A DNA stretch of 64,000 nucleotides from Candidatus Formimonas warabiya (GCF_002777255.1 NZ_CP017634.1:2554903-2618902), one strand, 5' to 3'. Positions 27,523 to 37,245 are shown, counted from the stretch's first letter. Numbers and translations: made by a program. The notes: a model not told the origin generated them from the sequence alone.

Positions 27523-28518
27523 ATGTATAAGGTATTGGTCTGCTGTTTTAACCCCAGAAGTGTGGATACGATTCACTATGGTTTTATAGATGCAGGCTGT
27601 GTAGTAAAAAACCTGCCCATCGACTGGACATATGCGGATAAAACCGACTTATTGAAACAGCACTTAATCGATGCCATCGAGGAAATCAAGCCCGACTTTG
27701 TCTATTCCTACGGCTGGTGGGACATCGGCATTGATCTGGACGCATTCATAGGCATCATCAAAGAGAAAGGGCTTTTCCACATTTATTGGGCTTATGATGA
27801 TCCTGTTTGTTTTGAAAACATCTCTCTTCCTGTTGCTTTAAAGTCCGATTTGGTTTTCACCACTGTTGAGGAGTGTATCCCGGAGTACAAAAAAAGAGGC
27901 ATTTCTGCCCATCTGATGCTCCACGGCTGCTATCCGCCCCGGCATCGGCCGGTGCCCCCGTGTCCGGAATTTTCCCATGATATTGTACTGCTTGCCAACA
28001 ACTATAATATTGAAGAATCCCCTATCTACCAGGAATACCGGCTCCATGGGGCAAACAGTATGATCAAGTCCTTGGCCGATCATGGTTTTGATCTTAAGGT
28101 CTGGGGCCTGTGGTGGACCCATCCAGACCGGTGGTTTATCCTTCCGGAAAAATTCTGTGGAGAATTTTTGCCCAAAGGCACGGAACCTTTTGTCTATGCA
28201 TCGGCAAAAATCACCTTGGGCCTGCAAACGGTGGGCACATCAAAAACCCATTTTTCTGTGCGCACCTTTGAAGCTATGGGCTGTGGCGCTTTTCACCTTT
28301 CTCAGTATTCTCCCGCCCTGGAAAGCTTTTTTCAGAAAGGCATTCACCTGGAATGGTCCAAGTCTGCCGAGGAGACCTTGGAGATTGCAAAGTTTTATCT
28401 GAAAAAAGAGGCGGCCCGAAAAAGGGTCGCCTTAAAGGGACAGCAGGAGGTCTATGAGAAACACACTCTGCTGCACCGGACAAAATATGGCTTAGATGTG
28501 ATCAAACAATATCTCTGA
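27523..28518 (+). CDS. CgeB-like glycosyltransferase (copy 1)
   Basis: 331-residue protein of the CgeB/DUF3880 plus glycosyltransferase 1-2 type. Landmarks shared with three other copies here are MYKVLVCCFNP, YSYGWWDI, HIYWAYDDP, LVFTTVEECIPEY, WGLWWTHPDRW, ITLGLQTVGTS, RTFEAMGCGAFHLSQYSP and the C-terminal KGQQEVYEKHT. CgeB acts in late spore-coat glycosylation in Bacillus. The donor and acceptor are unknown. It follows the GT2 gene by 18 bases and converges on the sugar dehydrogenase gene with only 11 bases between them. Confidence 0.83.
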   Translation: MYKVLVCCFNPRSVDTIHYGFIDAGCVVKNLPIDWTYADKTDLLKQHLIDAIEEIKPDFVYSYGWWDIGIDLDAFIGIIKEKGLFHIYWAYDDPVCFENISLPVALKSDLVFTTVEECIPEYKKRGISAHLMLHGCYPPRHRPVPPCPEFSHDIVLLANNYNIEESPIYQEYRLHGANSMIKSLADHGFDLKVWGLWWTHPDRWFILPEKFCGEFLPKGTEPFVYASAKITLGLQTVGTSKTHFSVRTFEAMGCGAFHLSQYSPALESFFQKGIHLEWSKSAEETLEIAKFYLKKEAARKRVALKGQQEVYEKHTLLHRTKYGLDVIKQYL

Positions 28519-28529
28519 GTGCCCCCTGC

Positions 28530-29837
28530 TTATAAGTCTATCACTTCAAAACCGTATTTTTCCGCTTCCGATTTATTGATGACGCCCTTGGTATCAAAAA
28601 TCACCGGGTTCTCACGCATCAGGGATTTAAAAAGTTTAAATTGTTGATAGTTGACATCCCGCTGCAGGGCGCCGATCAATAAACCGTCGGCCTTCAAGAG
28701 GCACAGGTGAAGATCTTTTTCCTGAAAAGGATAATTTGTCCCCACCCAGTTGTCATAAGCGGACACCACCATCCCAGAGCCCGTCAAATCCTCAATGATG
28801 TGCACGATCGGGCTGTCCCGGTCATCGCTGCAGTAATCCTTCATGGCAATGCCCAAGACGGCTAGCTTTGACGGGGTGCCGCTTTGCCGCTTATCCCTGA
28901 AATAAAGCTTGATTTTGCCGGCTATTTTTTTCGGTACCTCCCGGTTAATCTGCCTGGACAGGGTGAGCAAAGAAATATCCGTCCCGGTCTCGGAGGCTTT
29001 AGGCGCCAGGTAGTGCAAGGCGTTGGGGATGCAATACCCCCCAACGCCCGGGCCGGGCTGCAATAAATGAACCCGGGGGTGGGTATTGGCTCCTTTCATG
29101 AGCTCGCATACATCGATGCCCAGTTTTGCGCAGAATTCCGAAACTTGTTGCATCAGCGCGATGTTGACATCCCGCTGGATATTTTCTACCACCTTGGCGG
29201 TTTCCGCCGTCTTGATCCGGGAGACCGGCACCGGGTCCACACGGGAAATCATTTTGATGATTTTTGTGCCCTGCTCCATACTTCTTTGATCAATACCGGA
29301 GATGAGCACAGGGATATTTTCCAACTCATCAAAGGCTTTTCCTTCACTGATTCTTTCCGGGCAATAGATAAGGGAAAAATCCTCCCCTCCTTTTAAGCCT
29401 GAGTTTTCCAGAATGGGGAGGACGATTTCTTCTGTGGTACCCGGTACTACCGTGCTCCGGATCATCACCGTATCTCCTTTTTTTAAACCTCGGGAAATGG
29501 TCCGGCATACTCTTTCCAGAGGGGCAAAATCAGGCCGGTCACCCTTTACCGGCATGCCCACCGTGACGATGAAATTGCTGCTTGCAGCCCATACTTGATC
29601 GGGATGGGAGGTAGGAATAAAACTCCCCGAACTCAGGCATTCCCCCAGAACATCCCGAATCGGCCTCCCCCGATAGCTTTCCAGGTGACCGGTGATTCCG
29701 GCCCTCAGGTCACGGACCAGCTCTGCCGAGATATCCACCCCATATACCGGATAACCCTTGACGGCATAAATCAATGCCAGAGGCAACCCCACATATCCTA
29801 AGCCAAAAATAGTCAATCTGTTTGCTGATAGATTCAT
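28530..29837 (-). CDS. Nucleotide-sugar dehydrogenase (WecC-like)
   Basis: 435-residue NAD-dependent dehydrogenase, probably making a UDP-N-acetyl-hexosaminuronic acid. It starts with LTIFGLGYVGLPLALIYA; the catalytic Cys lies in GVGGYCIPNALHYL (about 260), where the usual His before Cys is Tyr; the C-terminal domain has LGIAMKDYCSDDRDSPIVHI. It differs from the Ugd protein at 20205 and is closer to the UDP-ManNAc dehydrogenase branch. ATG 29837 is preferred to GTG 29849. It presumably supplies a uronic sugar to the surrounding transferases. Confidence 0.85.
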   Translation of the reverse strand: MNLSANRLTIFGLGYVGLPLALIYAVKGYPVYGVDISAELVRDLRAGITGHLESYRGRPIRDVLGECLSSGSFIPTSHPDQVWAASSNFIVTVGMPVKGDRPDFAPLERVCRTISRGLKKGDTVMIRSTVVPGTTEEIVLPILENSGLKGGEDFSLIYCPERISEGKAFDELENIPVLISGIDQRSMEQGTKIIKMISRVDPVPVSRIKTAETAKVVENIQRDVNIALMQQVSEFCAKLGIDVCELMKGANTHPRVHLLQPGPGVGGYCIPNALHYLAPKASETGTDISLLTLSRQINREVPKKIAGKIKLYFRDKRQSGTPSKLAVLGIAMKDYCSDDRDSPIVHIIEDLTGSGMVVSAYDNWVGTNYPFQEKDLHLCLLKADGLLIGALQRDVNYQQFKLFKSLMRENPVIFDTKGVINKSEAEKYGFEVIDL

Positions 29838-30044
29838 GATGTCAGTCACTCCGTACGTAATGCAGTTTTTTCACACAGTAACTCTCGTTCACATGATAAA
29901 TATTTTTCCGGAATATCCCGTTCCTGCAGGTCTTTTTTATTTCGTCCGCACCCTTCCCTGGGTGGGATCTGTTACGATCCATGCGCTTTTTTCATACTAT
30001 GGTATTAAGGATGATTAATTTTTGAAAAATCGAGGAGCAGTGCT

Positions 30045-31043
30045 ATGTATAAAGTTTTAATTTGCTGTTTTAATCCCTTGAGCATTCACAATATTTACCT
30101 TGGTTTTCAGGAAGCAGGCTGTACGGTTAGGGTTTGTTACTTAGACCAGGACTATCTCGGTGACTGTGCGAAGCTAAAATCTCACTTATTCAAGGCCATC
30201 GACGAGCTCAGGCCGGATTTTGTCTATTCCTTCGGCTGGTGGAAGGTGGCCCTAAACAATGTAAGAGAATTTACCGATATTCTAAAACAAAAAGGCCTTT
30301 TTCATATCTATTGGGCCTATGATGATCCGGACTGCCTGCAAAGCATTTCTCTGCCCATGGCATTGACATCCGACCTGGTTTTTACCACCGCCGCAGAATG
30401 CATTCCCGTATATCAAAAATCCGGTATCCCGGCTTTTTTATTGCCCCACGGCTGCTGCCCCAGTGAGCATAAAAAAATTTCACCCCAGAAAGAATATGCC
30501 CATGACATTACGCTCCTTGCCCATAACTACAATGTTTCCTATGACCCGGCCTATTTTTCCTACCGGTTTCACGGCATCACCAATATCATCAGGCCTTTGG
30601 CGGACCATGATTTTGACTTAAAAATCTGGGGCTTGTGGTGGACAGATCCGGCCAGAATGTATCAATTGCCTGACAAAAATTATGGAGGCATACTGCCTCC
30701 AGGAAACGAAGCCAAGGTCCATTCATCCACTAAGATTGCTCTGGGGCTGCAAACCGTAGGCACTTCCCTCACCCAGACCTCGGTAAGAACTTTTGAAATC
30801 CTGGGGTGCGGTGCCTTTCACCTTTCTCAGTATTCCCCCGCCCTGGAACATTACTTTAAAAAAGGGATTCACATGGAATGGTCCAAGTCGCCTGCGGAAA
30901 CACTGGAGCTGGCAAATTTCTATCTTTCCCATGACCGGGCAAGAGAAAAAGTCTCTTCAAAGGGTCAGCAAGAGGTCTACGAAAAACATACTCTTTTGCA
31001 TCGGGTCCAATCCATCCTGGACACCGTCAAAGAATTCCTCTAA
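30045..31043 (+). CDS. CgeB-like glycosyltransferase (copy 2)
   Basis: 332-residue paralogue of copy 1, with MYKVLICCFNP, YSFGWWKV, HIYWAYDDPDC, LVFTTAAECIPVY, WGLWWTDPARM, NYGGILPPGNEA and RTFEILGCGAFHLSQYSP. GAGGAG precedes the ATG. Its stop overlaps that of the minus-strand GT2 gene by 4 bases, so the two converge tail to tail. A weaker sigma-K-like element (CATACTATG at 29993-30001 with AC 16-17 bases before) lies upstream. Confidence 0.83.
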   Translation: MYKVLICCFNPLSIHNIYLGFQEAGCTVRVCYLDQDYLGDCAKLKSHLFKAIDELRPDFVYSFGWWKVALNNVREFTDILKQKGLFHIYWAYDDPDCLQSISLPMALTSDLVFTTAAECIPVYQKSGIPAFLLPHGCCPSEHKKISPQKEYAHDITLLAHNYNVSYDPAYFSYRFHGITNIIRPLADHDFDLKIWGLWWTDPARMYQLPDKNYGGILPPGNEAKVHSSTKIALGLQTVGTSLTQTSVRTFEILGCGAFHLSQYSPALEHYFKKGIHMEWSKSPAETLELANFYLSHDRAREKVSSKGQQEVYEKHTLLHRVQSILDTVKEFL

Positions 31044-31963
31044 ACCCGGTAGTTTGCGTTTATAATATAGAAGCTAAAATTTTCCGAAGCCCAATCCGGA
31101 TGGTAAAGATGACCTACCATGGATTGGGGATCCAATTGGGACGCGCAATAAGCCGTCCTTCTTCCGTCTTGGAGCTCTCTAAAGGTCTCAAGATATTTCC
31201 AATGGAAGGAGCTGGCAAATGCCTCATTCTTATAACTGCTGAGTCGAATGGTAAAACAGTGGGAAGTTCCCGGAGCTCTGCACCATCTTTGGGCTTGGCA
31301 CAGCTCACAGCCTAACTGCTGCGTCATGTCTATTTGAATGGCAGGGACAAAGCCGACCTTAAAGGAAGTATAATGAGCCACCCGGGGAGAAAGCTCCGCA
31401 TCCCCATAGCCATTTTCTTCGCTCCAGTAACCGATTTCCCGGATCAGCTCCGGCCTCAGACACTGGCAGCACCCGGGCACAAAATCCAAAGGCGTATCGA
31501 TAAATGCATTTTGCAGTTGCAGATAAGAAGCAGTATTTCTTACTTGGGGAACCACCGGCGGATAATAAGGAGGATACGGCGTCCCCCTTTGCACCCCTAA
31601 AAGGCCTACCTCAGGGAAATTATTAAAAACATCCATAAAACAGGAGATCCAATTCGGAGTTTTTATGAGTACATCCGCATCAATCGTAATAAAATATTGA
31701 TCCGGTCTTCTTTTCATGAGATTAAAATTCACGGCATAAATGGGGCCGTAATTGAGATCAAATCTGGTTTTTGACTTGATGCGAGGATCAGATAGCTCCT
31801 GAAGAAATTCCCAGGTGCCATCCTGTGAGTTGTTGTCGATTATATGCATTTCAAAATCTTCCGCTGTCTGAAATAAAGCCTTCAAGTTCCTCTCCGTCAA
31901 GCCCAACCGGTTAAAAGTAACGTAACTGATAAAAGGAGATGTCAATAGCCTCAAACCTTTCAA
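31040..31963 (-). CDS. GT2 glycosyltransferase (paralogue B)
   Basis: 307-residue paralogue of the 26590 gene with the same order of motifs: FISYVTFNRLGLTERN, IIDNNSQDGTWEFLQ, TIDADVLIKTP and the cysteine cluster CELCQAQRWC. The start is uncertain; TTG 31963 and internal TTG codons near SPFISYV are all possible, and the protein proper begins at about residue 8. Upstream is a sigma-K-like promoter nearly identical to that of paralogue A. Confidence 0.84.
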   Translation of the reverse strand: MKGLRLLTSPFISYVTFNRLGLTERNLKALFQTAEDFEMHIIDNNSQDGTWEFLQELSDPRIKSKTRFDLNYGPIYAVNFNLMKRRPDQYFITIDADVLIKTPNWISCFMDVFNNFPEVGLLGVQRGTPYPPYYPPVVPQVRNTASYLQLQNAFIDTPLDFVPGCCQCLRPELIREIGYWSEENGYGDAELSPRVAHYTSFKVGFVPAIQIDMTQQLGCELCQAQRWCRAPGTSHCFTIRLSSYKNEAFASSFHWKYLETFRELQDGRRTAYCASQLDPQSMVGHLYHPDWASENFSFYIINANYRV

Positions 31964-31991
31964 GAAAAATTTATGAATACTGCTTCTAATT

Positions 31992-32019
31992 TATTTTATG
32001 TTTATCCGCCTATTTTGTG
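31992..32019 (-). promoter_or_regulatory. Sigma-K-like promoter for GT2 paralogue B
   Basis: Minus-strand CACA (32016-32019), 15-base spacer, CATAAAATA (31992-32000). The flanking bases (GTCACA, ATAAACATAAAATAAA) closely resemble those before paralogue A, so the promoter was probably duplicated with the gene. Confidence 0.5.
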
Positions 32020-32100
32020 ACAGATTTCCTAGATACCTAAAAATTTAAGGGACATGCATATTGCTCCAGAGGGTGATGATAGATACCTGAGACGAGTTTT

Positions 32101-33081
32101 TTAAATATATTCCTTCACTTTATCAATCAGCATCCCCGCCCTCTGCCCATAATTGTGTTTGCCGCATACTTCTCGTTGCCCCTCTGCTGCCACCTGGTTT
32201 CTCGCCTCTTCGTGCTTTAAATAATAGTCTACAACCTGCACTGTCTCATCAGCCGAGTGGGATAAGGCCAGATGGGTGCGGTCGATAAACAGGTTTGAAA
32301 TCGCCTTGGTCCGGTAGGTGAGCAAAAAAGCTTTGCTGGCTAAGGCCTCGAAGGGTATCTCCGTGGTCTGGGTTTCGGAAAGATGGTCCCATTCCAGGCC
32401 CAGGACGATTTTCGCAGAGCTATAAAGCCGGGGGATTTTTTCATAGCTGATTTTGCCCCGGATGTACCGGTCGGGAATGCGCCCCTCCCATCCGTTCCCC
32501 CATACGCTTAAGTTGTACGGGTGTCTCGTTAAAGGAAACAGCAGCGTCTCCAGGCAATACTGCCTAAAGTACCTTTCACTGCTCTCGGCGCCATCTGCGC
32601 CACAGGCATGGACATAATCGGCAGCCAGGGCAATATCACAGGTCAATCCGGGATCGGGTGAATAGGGGTGATGATGTTCAGGAGAACATCCATATATCAA
32701 TATCTCAGCGGGTTTTTTCATCTGCCGGTAATCTTCCAGGCATTCTGCCGCGGGAGTGAAGATCAGGTCACAGGAAGAAGCTATTTTCATACTGCACGCA
32801 TGGTGAAACACCCTGTCGCCGGTTGCCCAGTATACATGAAAGATGCCTTTCTCCCGGCATATCCTGTCCAGCACGGCAAAATTGGCATAACTCCCGGGGT
32901 GGCCGGCGGTAAGAACCAAGTCCGGTTTGGCTTCATCGACTGCTTTGATCAGATGCGCTTCATGATCCTGCCCGGGAATTGAGGTCAAATCAACAGGCGT
33001 CACACGATGCCCTGCACCGGCCAACGCCCGCCATAGATTCATATAGAGGGGACTGACACAAAAGGTTAACATTTTTAACAT
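32101..33081 (-). CDS. CgeB-like glycosyltransferase (copy 3, divergent)
   Basis: 326-residue member of the same CgeB-like family but more diverged. It keeps HVYWATGDRVFHHACS, DLIFTPAAECLEDY, WGNGWEGRIPDRY, KIVLGLEWDHLSE and the C-terminal AEGQREVCGKHNY. ATG 33081 is chosen because GGGGAGGA lies 5-8 bases before it; the open frame to 33150 is not supported. It is divergent from copy 4. No convincing promoter of its own was found. Confidence 0.78.
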   Translation of the reverse strand: MLKMLTFCVSPLYMNLWRALAGAGHRVTPVDLTSIPGQDHEAHLIKAVDEAKPDLVLTAGHPGSYANFAVLDRICREKGIFHVYWATGDRVFHHACSMKIASSCDLIFTPAAECLEDYRQMKKPAEILIYGCSPEHHHPYSPDPGLTCDIALAADYVHACGADGAESSERYFRQYCLETLLFPLTRHPYNLSVWGNGWEGRIPDRYIRGKISYEKIPRLYSSAKIVLGLEWDHLSETQTTEIPFEALASKAFLLTYRTKAISNLFIDRTHLALSHSADETVQVVDYYLKHEEARNQVAAEGQREVCGKHNYGQRAGMLIDKVKEYI

Positions 33082-33165
33082 CAGAATTCCTCCCCATTTT
33101 TCATAACACTTACCTGATCCTATGCCATCTGCAACTTCCTGACGGCGCATATCCAGCCTTTTAGC

Positions 33166-33193
33166 AACTTTGTCCCCGGTCCGTCATATGCTA
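33166..33193 (+). promoter_or_regulatory. Sigma-K-like promoter for CgeB copy 4
   Basis: AACT (33166-33169), 15-base spacer, CATATGCTA (33185-33193). This matches mACm and CATAnnnTA exactly, about 33 bases before the ATG of copy 4. Confidence 0.55.
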
Positions 33194-33225
33194 TAAATAG
33201 GATACAGGCCTAAGGAGAAAGCACT

Positions 33226-34218
33226 ATGTATAAAATCCTGTTTTTCAATTTCAATCCGGCTGCCTCCCTCCATCTTCATTCCGGTTTCCGGGAGGCTGGG
33301 TGTGAGGTTTATCATTCTAGTTCTCAGCCTGGCGACACCGACGGCGAGATTCTGGAGGACAGGCTGCTTGCCATGATCAACCTCTATAAGCCCGCCATCA
33401 TCTTCTCATACGGGTATTGGATCAATACCGTCAACATGGAGCATTTTTGCCAAGTGGTAAAGAATGCCGGACTGTTTCATATCCACTGGGCCATTGATGA
33501 CCCGGACTGTTTCAGAACACTTTCCCTGCCTGTGGCTAAAAAAGCAGACTTGGTTTTTACCACAGCCCGCGAATGGATTGAGAAATACCAAGCAGAGGGG
33601 ATCAATGCCCACCTGCTGCAATTTGGCTGCTATCCCCCGCTGCTCCGGAAAGTGCCCCCCGAGGACAGGTTCAGGCATGATATCGTCTTACTGGCCCACA
33701 ACTATAACCTCCAATGGAACCCCTCCTATTTTGCTTATCGATTAAACGGCATCCGCAACATCCTGCAGCCCATTGTGGCCCATGGTGACGATATCATGGT
33801 TTGGGGCCTCTGGTGGCAGGATGCGGACCGCATTTACAACCTGCCGGGAGAAAACTACGGTGGGGTCCTGCCCCCGGGAAATGAGGCCGGGGTTTATTCC
33901 GCCGCGAAGATCGTCTTAGGCCTGCAGACGGTGGGAAATTCCCTCAGCACCCTCTCGGCGAGGACTTATGAAGTCTTATGCTGCGGCGCTTTCCACCTTT
34001 CTCAGTACTCACCTGCTCTGGAAAGCCATTTTCAAAAAGGGATCCACCTGGAGTGGTCCACTTCACCGCTGGAGACCCTCGAATTAGTGGAATTCTACCT
34101 GAGACACGACGCCGTAAGACAAAAAATTGCCGCACAAGGTCAGAAAGAGGTTCTGAAAAAGCATACCTATATGCATAGAGCTTTATCGGCTCTAAAGGTC
34201 ATCAAAAAGATTATTTAA
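33226..34218 (+). CDS. CgeB-like glycosyltransferase (copy 4)
   Basis: 330-residue paralogue with MYKILFFNFNP, FSYGYWINTV, HIHWAIDDPDC, LVFTTAREWIEKY, WGLWWQDADR, NYGGVLPPGNEAG and RTYEVLCCGAFHLSQYSP. AAGGAGA precedes the ATG. The methyltransferase gene follows within 16 bases, so the two form an operon behind the sigma-K-like promoter. Confidence 0.83.
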   Translation: MYKILFFNFNPAASLHLHSGFREAGCEVYHSSSQPGDTDGEILEDRLLAMINLYKPAIIFSYGYWINTVNMEHFCQVVKNAGLFHIHWAIDDPDCFRTLSLPVAKKADLVFTTAREWIEKYQAEGINAHLLQFGCYPPLLRKVPPEDRFRHDIVLLAHNYNLQWNPSYFAYRLNGIRNILQPIVAHGDDIMVWGLWWQDADRIYNLPGENYGGVLPPGNEAGVYSAAKIVLGLQTVGNSLSTLSARTYEVLCCGAFHLSQYSPALESHFQKGIHLEWSTSPLETLELVEFYLRHDAVRQKIAAQGQKEVLKKHTYMHRALSALKVIKKII

Positions 34219-34233
34219 GAAAGGTTGAACAAC

Positions 34234-34917
34234 ATGCCCGAAGACAACAAGATACCTTGGATCGAAGCCATCCATGAAGTACAGGAGGAAGTAAGCAAAT
34301 TTGCCAACCCTTATTACGGCGGTCCCTACAGGAGGGAAGAAATAAACTATTGGGAATGCATTCTGGAATGGCTGTACCAGGACCGGGAAGAACGCAAAAT
34401 CGGCAGTTGCCTGGATATTGGCTGTGCTTACGGAACCCTTGCCGTCTTTTGCCGAGAATTTTATCAATGCGATGTCTACTGTACCGACTTTATGTCTCAC
34501 CTTTTAAGTGCTCCTCTGGCGGATAAACACGGTCTGAAGTTCCGTGTCAACAATATCGAACTGGACCCCTTTCCCTGGGATCAAAAATTTGACACCATTA
34601 TTTTTACCGAGATCCTGGAGCACCTTAATTTTCACCCTCTGCCCACCTTGAGAAAAATAAAAGGACTGTTGGGGGCAAAGGGAAGGCTTTATTTAAGTAC
34701 GCCGGATGCCAAATATTATGGAAAAGTGACCAAATATTATCAAAGGCTGGCGGACATGCCCCAACCCCAAAAGGGCCTGCCCATAGTCGATGCCCACGTC
34801 TACGTATATCCTGAGAACGAGCTGCTGGACCTGTTGGGAGAAGCCGGTTTTACCGTGGAAAAATTTCAGTACACGCCTGCCCATCATTTTAACCTGATGC
34901 TCTCCGGCCGGGAATAA
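34234..34917 (+). CDS. SAM-dependent class I methyltransferase
   Basis: 227-residue methyltransferase. Motif I is seen as CLDIGCAYGTLAVF (about 52), the post-I acidic region as VYCTDF, and motif IV as DTIIFTEILEHL; the C-terminal HHFNLML is typical of sugar or small-molecule O-methyltransferases. ATG 34234 has AAGG 9 bases upstream; TTG 34225 is an alternative. Placement after a CgeB-like transferase suggests methylation of a glycan. Confidence 0.8.
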   Translation: MPEDNKIPWIEAIHEVQEEVSKFANPYYGGPYRREEINYWECILEWLYQDREERKIGSCLDIGCAYGTLAVFCREFYQCDVYCTDFMSHLLSAPLADKHGLKFRVNNIELDPFPWDQKFDTIIFTEILEHLNFHPLPTLRKIKGLLGAKGRLYLSTPDAKYYGKVTKYYQRLADMPQPQKGLPIVDAHVYVYPENELLDLLGEAGFTVEKFQYTPAHHFNLMLSGRE

Positions 34918-34927
34918 AGAGGAGAAG

Positions 34928-34967
34928 GCACAGAGGAGACCCTTTTGCATAGATGTCTCCTCTGTGC
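34928..34967. terminator. Terminator between convergent operons
   Basis: GCACAGAGGAGAC (34928-34940) and GTCTCCTCTGTGC (34955-34967) form a perfect 13-bp stem with a 14-base loop between the converging methyltransferase and pyruvyltransferase genes. There is no long T-run. Confidence 0.65.
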
Positions 34968-35018
34968 ACATCTGATCAGACTGCACCATGGACAGATGCC
35001 GTAAAATTGCCGGTTATT

Positions 35019-36035
35019 TTATTTGGCCAGGGCCCGGATGTCATTTTTCAATTCCAGGAGGCAGCGCATACTCTCCTGTTCTAAAGAGGTAATCCAATCC
35101 TTGACCTGGTTCATTTTTTCCTTCCCCTGGCCCAAAAACCAGTTCACTTTTGCTTTGATCTCATCTGCCGGTAAATCAGGATTGCATAAAAACTCGGCCA
35201 AACCCAGCATTTCCAAAAGACTGGATACTTTGTTCATTTTGCTGAAGGCCAAGACCGGCACACCCCCACGCACGGCGGCGATAATGGGATGCATCTTAAA
35301 AGTGAGCAAATAATCAACGGATTGAAGATAATTATAGGTCATCTCCAAATCGTACTGGCCCCACAATACCGTAACCGCAGCCTGAGGGTGCCGTTTTTTA
35401 ATCTCCTCCCCCACAGCAAGACACATCTTAGAATCGGCATAAGCGCTGTCAAATTGATTAACCACCGGGATCAAGACCAGGTGGAATCCCTGCCTGGTTA
35501 GATCTGAGAAGACCTCCCCCATCTTCTCAATGGGAAAAGATTCGTAGGCATAGACGCAAATGCCGATGCTGGGTTTCGTGCGGGAAAACCCGGCCAGAGG
35601 ATATTTGGGCTCCCGGTAGGCGAATGCGATATCAGGAACCACCCGAATCTGGTCGTTAAATTGATACTTTTTCGCGATTGATGCCGACCGCTGATCTCTC
35701 AGAGATAATTGTTTGGCCCGGGACAGGTAGTCCCTGTTTCTGGCGATCTCCTCAACCGGCCAGGTTTCTTCCGGATACCAGTCGATTACGCCCACGCCGT
35801 ATATCCAAATCGGATGGTCCTTTAAAGGCGCCGGAAAATAGTATTCATAGATGCGGTAAGGAATAATCAAATCGCCGCCGCCGATGATCACGGCATCAAT
35901 TTTGCTTAAATCCAGATAGGCACTGTAATAAAAGACCTGATCCTCGGAAAAAATTTGCTTAAATGTCTTTAAAAACAGTTCGTCGCCAAAATTCCCCATG
36001 CCAAAGTAACCGCAAGAACAGATATTTATGATCAT
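35019..36035 (-). CDS. Polysaccharide pyruvyl transferase family protein
   Basis: 338-residue protein of the CsaB/WcaK group, which adds ketal pyruvate to sugars from phosphoenolpyruvate. The family start GYFGMGNFGDELFLKTF, the IIGGGDLIIPY stretch, LSLRDQRSASIAK and the late YLLTFKMHPIIAAVRGGVPV are all visible. ATG 36035 and an overlapping GTG 36038 are both possible starts behind GGGGGG. It is the last gene of a three-gene operon with the GT and epimerase genes. Confidence 0.83.
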   Translation of the reverse strand: MIINICSCGYFGMGNFGDELFLKTFKQIFSEDQVFYYSAYLDLSKIDAVIIGGGDLIIPYRIYEYYFPAPLKDHPIWIYGVGVIDWYPEETWPVEEIARNRDYLSRAKQLSLRDQRSASIAKKYQFNDQIRVVPDIAFAYREPKYPLAGFSRTKPSIGICVYAYESFPIEKMGEVFSDLTRQGFHLVLIPVVNQFDSAYADSKMCLAVGEEIKKRHPQAAVTVLWGQYDLEMTYNYLQSVDYLLTFKMHPIIAAVRGGVPVLAFSKMNKVSSLLEMLGLAEFLCNPDLPADEIKAKVNWFLGQGKEKMNQVKDWITSLEQESMRCLLELKNDIRALAK

Positions 36036-36047
36036 CACCCCCCGTTC

Positions 36048-37229
36048 TCAGATCGCGAACTCTTTCTTTAAGATGCCGTCAATATCCTGAAAGCGTCTCT
36101 CCCAGGTATGGGCGGAAAGCCATTGATTTACCGCATCCTGATCAAAGTGAAAAGGATGGGACAAGATGCCGTCAAGATGGGAAATAAATTCCCGATCATG
36201 TTTGCTCACATAAACATGAGGAACATTCCTCACTTCAGGCAGGTCGGTTGCTACCACAGGTTTGCCGGCGGCAAGGTACTCATACATTTTAATGGGATTT
36301 GTCGATATTGTGACCTGATTGATCCTGAAAGGAATCAGACAAACATCACAATAATAAGCATATTGGGGCAGAAACTCATAGGGCTTGAGACCGGCATGAA
36401 CCACATTGACTACGGATTGAATGGGAGTTTCCATAAATTCCGCCCCGACGATAGCAACCAGGGCCCTGGGAAAAGTATAGGCAATTTGCTCGACCAGGTC
36501 TTTGTCCACCCAGGGTGCCCATGCCCCAATATAGCCGATAATGGGGCCGGCATGGCCGCGGAATTCTGCCGGCTTGTCCGGGGGAGGGGTATGCCTGTAC
36601 CGCTGGAAGTGCTTGATATCGCATCCATTGGGAATCAAGTAACAGGCCTTGCCGGGAAAATCCTGAACAATATGATTTTTCAATTTCCCTGCCGTGCTAA
36701 CCACCAGGTCCGCCCGGTGCACCATTTTGCTCAGATAAGGCGCCCAGGAGGGAAAATCATCCAGATAATCATAGATGACAAAATCAGGAAAATATTGATC
36801 GACCAGGAGGGCTAATTTGGACCAGGAGGTCCAGACCAGGATCTTTTTTCCCTCACTTTTGATCACAGGAACGATTTCCCTGAGAAATTTTTTATGATCA
36901 TGCACCACAGTCAAATTTTGCTGCACCTGCTCCGGCGCCCGATCTGCGCATTGGGTCATGTTGCAGTAATATACCTCGTACCCGTGCAGGGCAAACTGCT
37001 CCATCAATTGCTGGGGCCTTTGTTTCATCCAGTGCCAATCAATGGTAGGGGGATAAATCACTACCACCTTTTGACGGGGCCGGGCAAATAGATTTTTAAT
37101 TTGAAAAGATTTTTTCACTTTCGGTTTTTCCATGGCTGTTTTAAGCCCTTGATATTGGGAGAAAGAATTAAAAAGATAAAGAATATCATGATATTCCTCA
37201 GGGTATTCTGTCATTACTTGCTCTTCCAT
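36048..37229 (-). CDS. GT-B glycosyltransferase
   Basis: 393-residue transferase. An N-terminal extension of about 50 residues precedes VVVIYPPTIDWHWMKQRPQQ, a start seen in family-1/4-like enzymes of exopolysaccharide and spore clusters. The C-terminal half has IIGYIGAWAPWVDKDLVEQI, then LIPFRINQVTISTNPIKMYE and AAGKPVVATDLPEV, the donor-binding region. ATG 37229 has GAGG 8 bases upstream. It stands 10 bases before the pyruvyltransferase gene and 17 after the epimerase gene. Confidence 0.82.
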   Translation of the reverse strand: MEEQVMTEYPEEYHDILYLFNSFSQYQGLKTAMEKPKVKKSFQIKNLFARPRQKVVVIYPPTIDWHWMKQRPQQLMEQFALHGYEVYYCNMTQCADRAPEQVQQNLTVVHDHKKFLREIVPVIKSEGKKILVWTSWSKLALLVDQYFPDFVIYDYLDDFPSWAPYLSKMVHRADLVVSTAGKLKNHIVQDFPGKACYLIPNGCDIKHFQRYRHTPPPDKPAEFRGHAGPIIGYIGAWAPWVDKDLVEQIAYTFPRALVAIVGAEFMETPIQSVVNVVHAGLKPYEFLPQYAYYCDVCLIPFRINQVTISTNPIKMYEYLAAGKPVVATDLPEVRNVPHVYVSKHDREFISHLDGILSHPFHFDQDAVNQWLSAHTWERRFQDIDGILKKEFAI

Positions 37230-37245
37230 TGCATGCACCTCGAAT

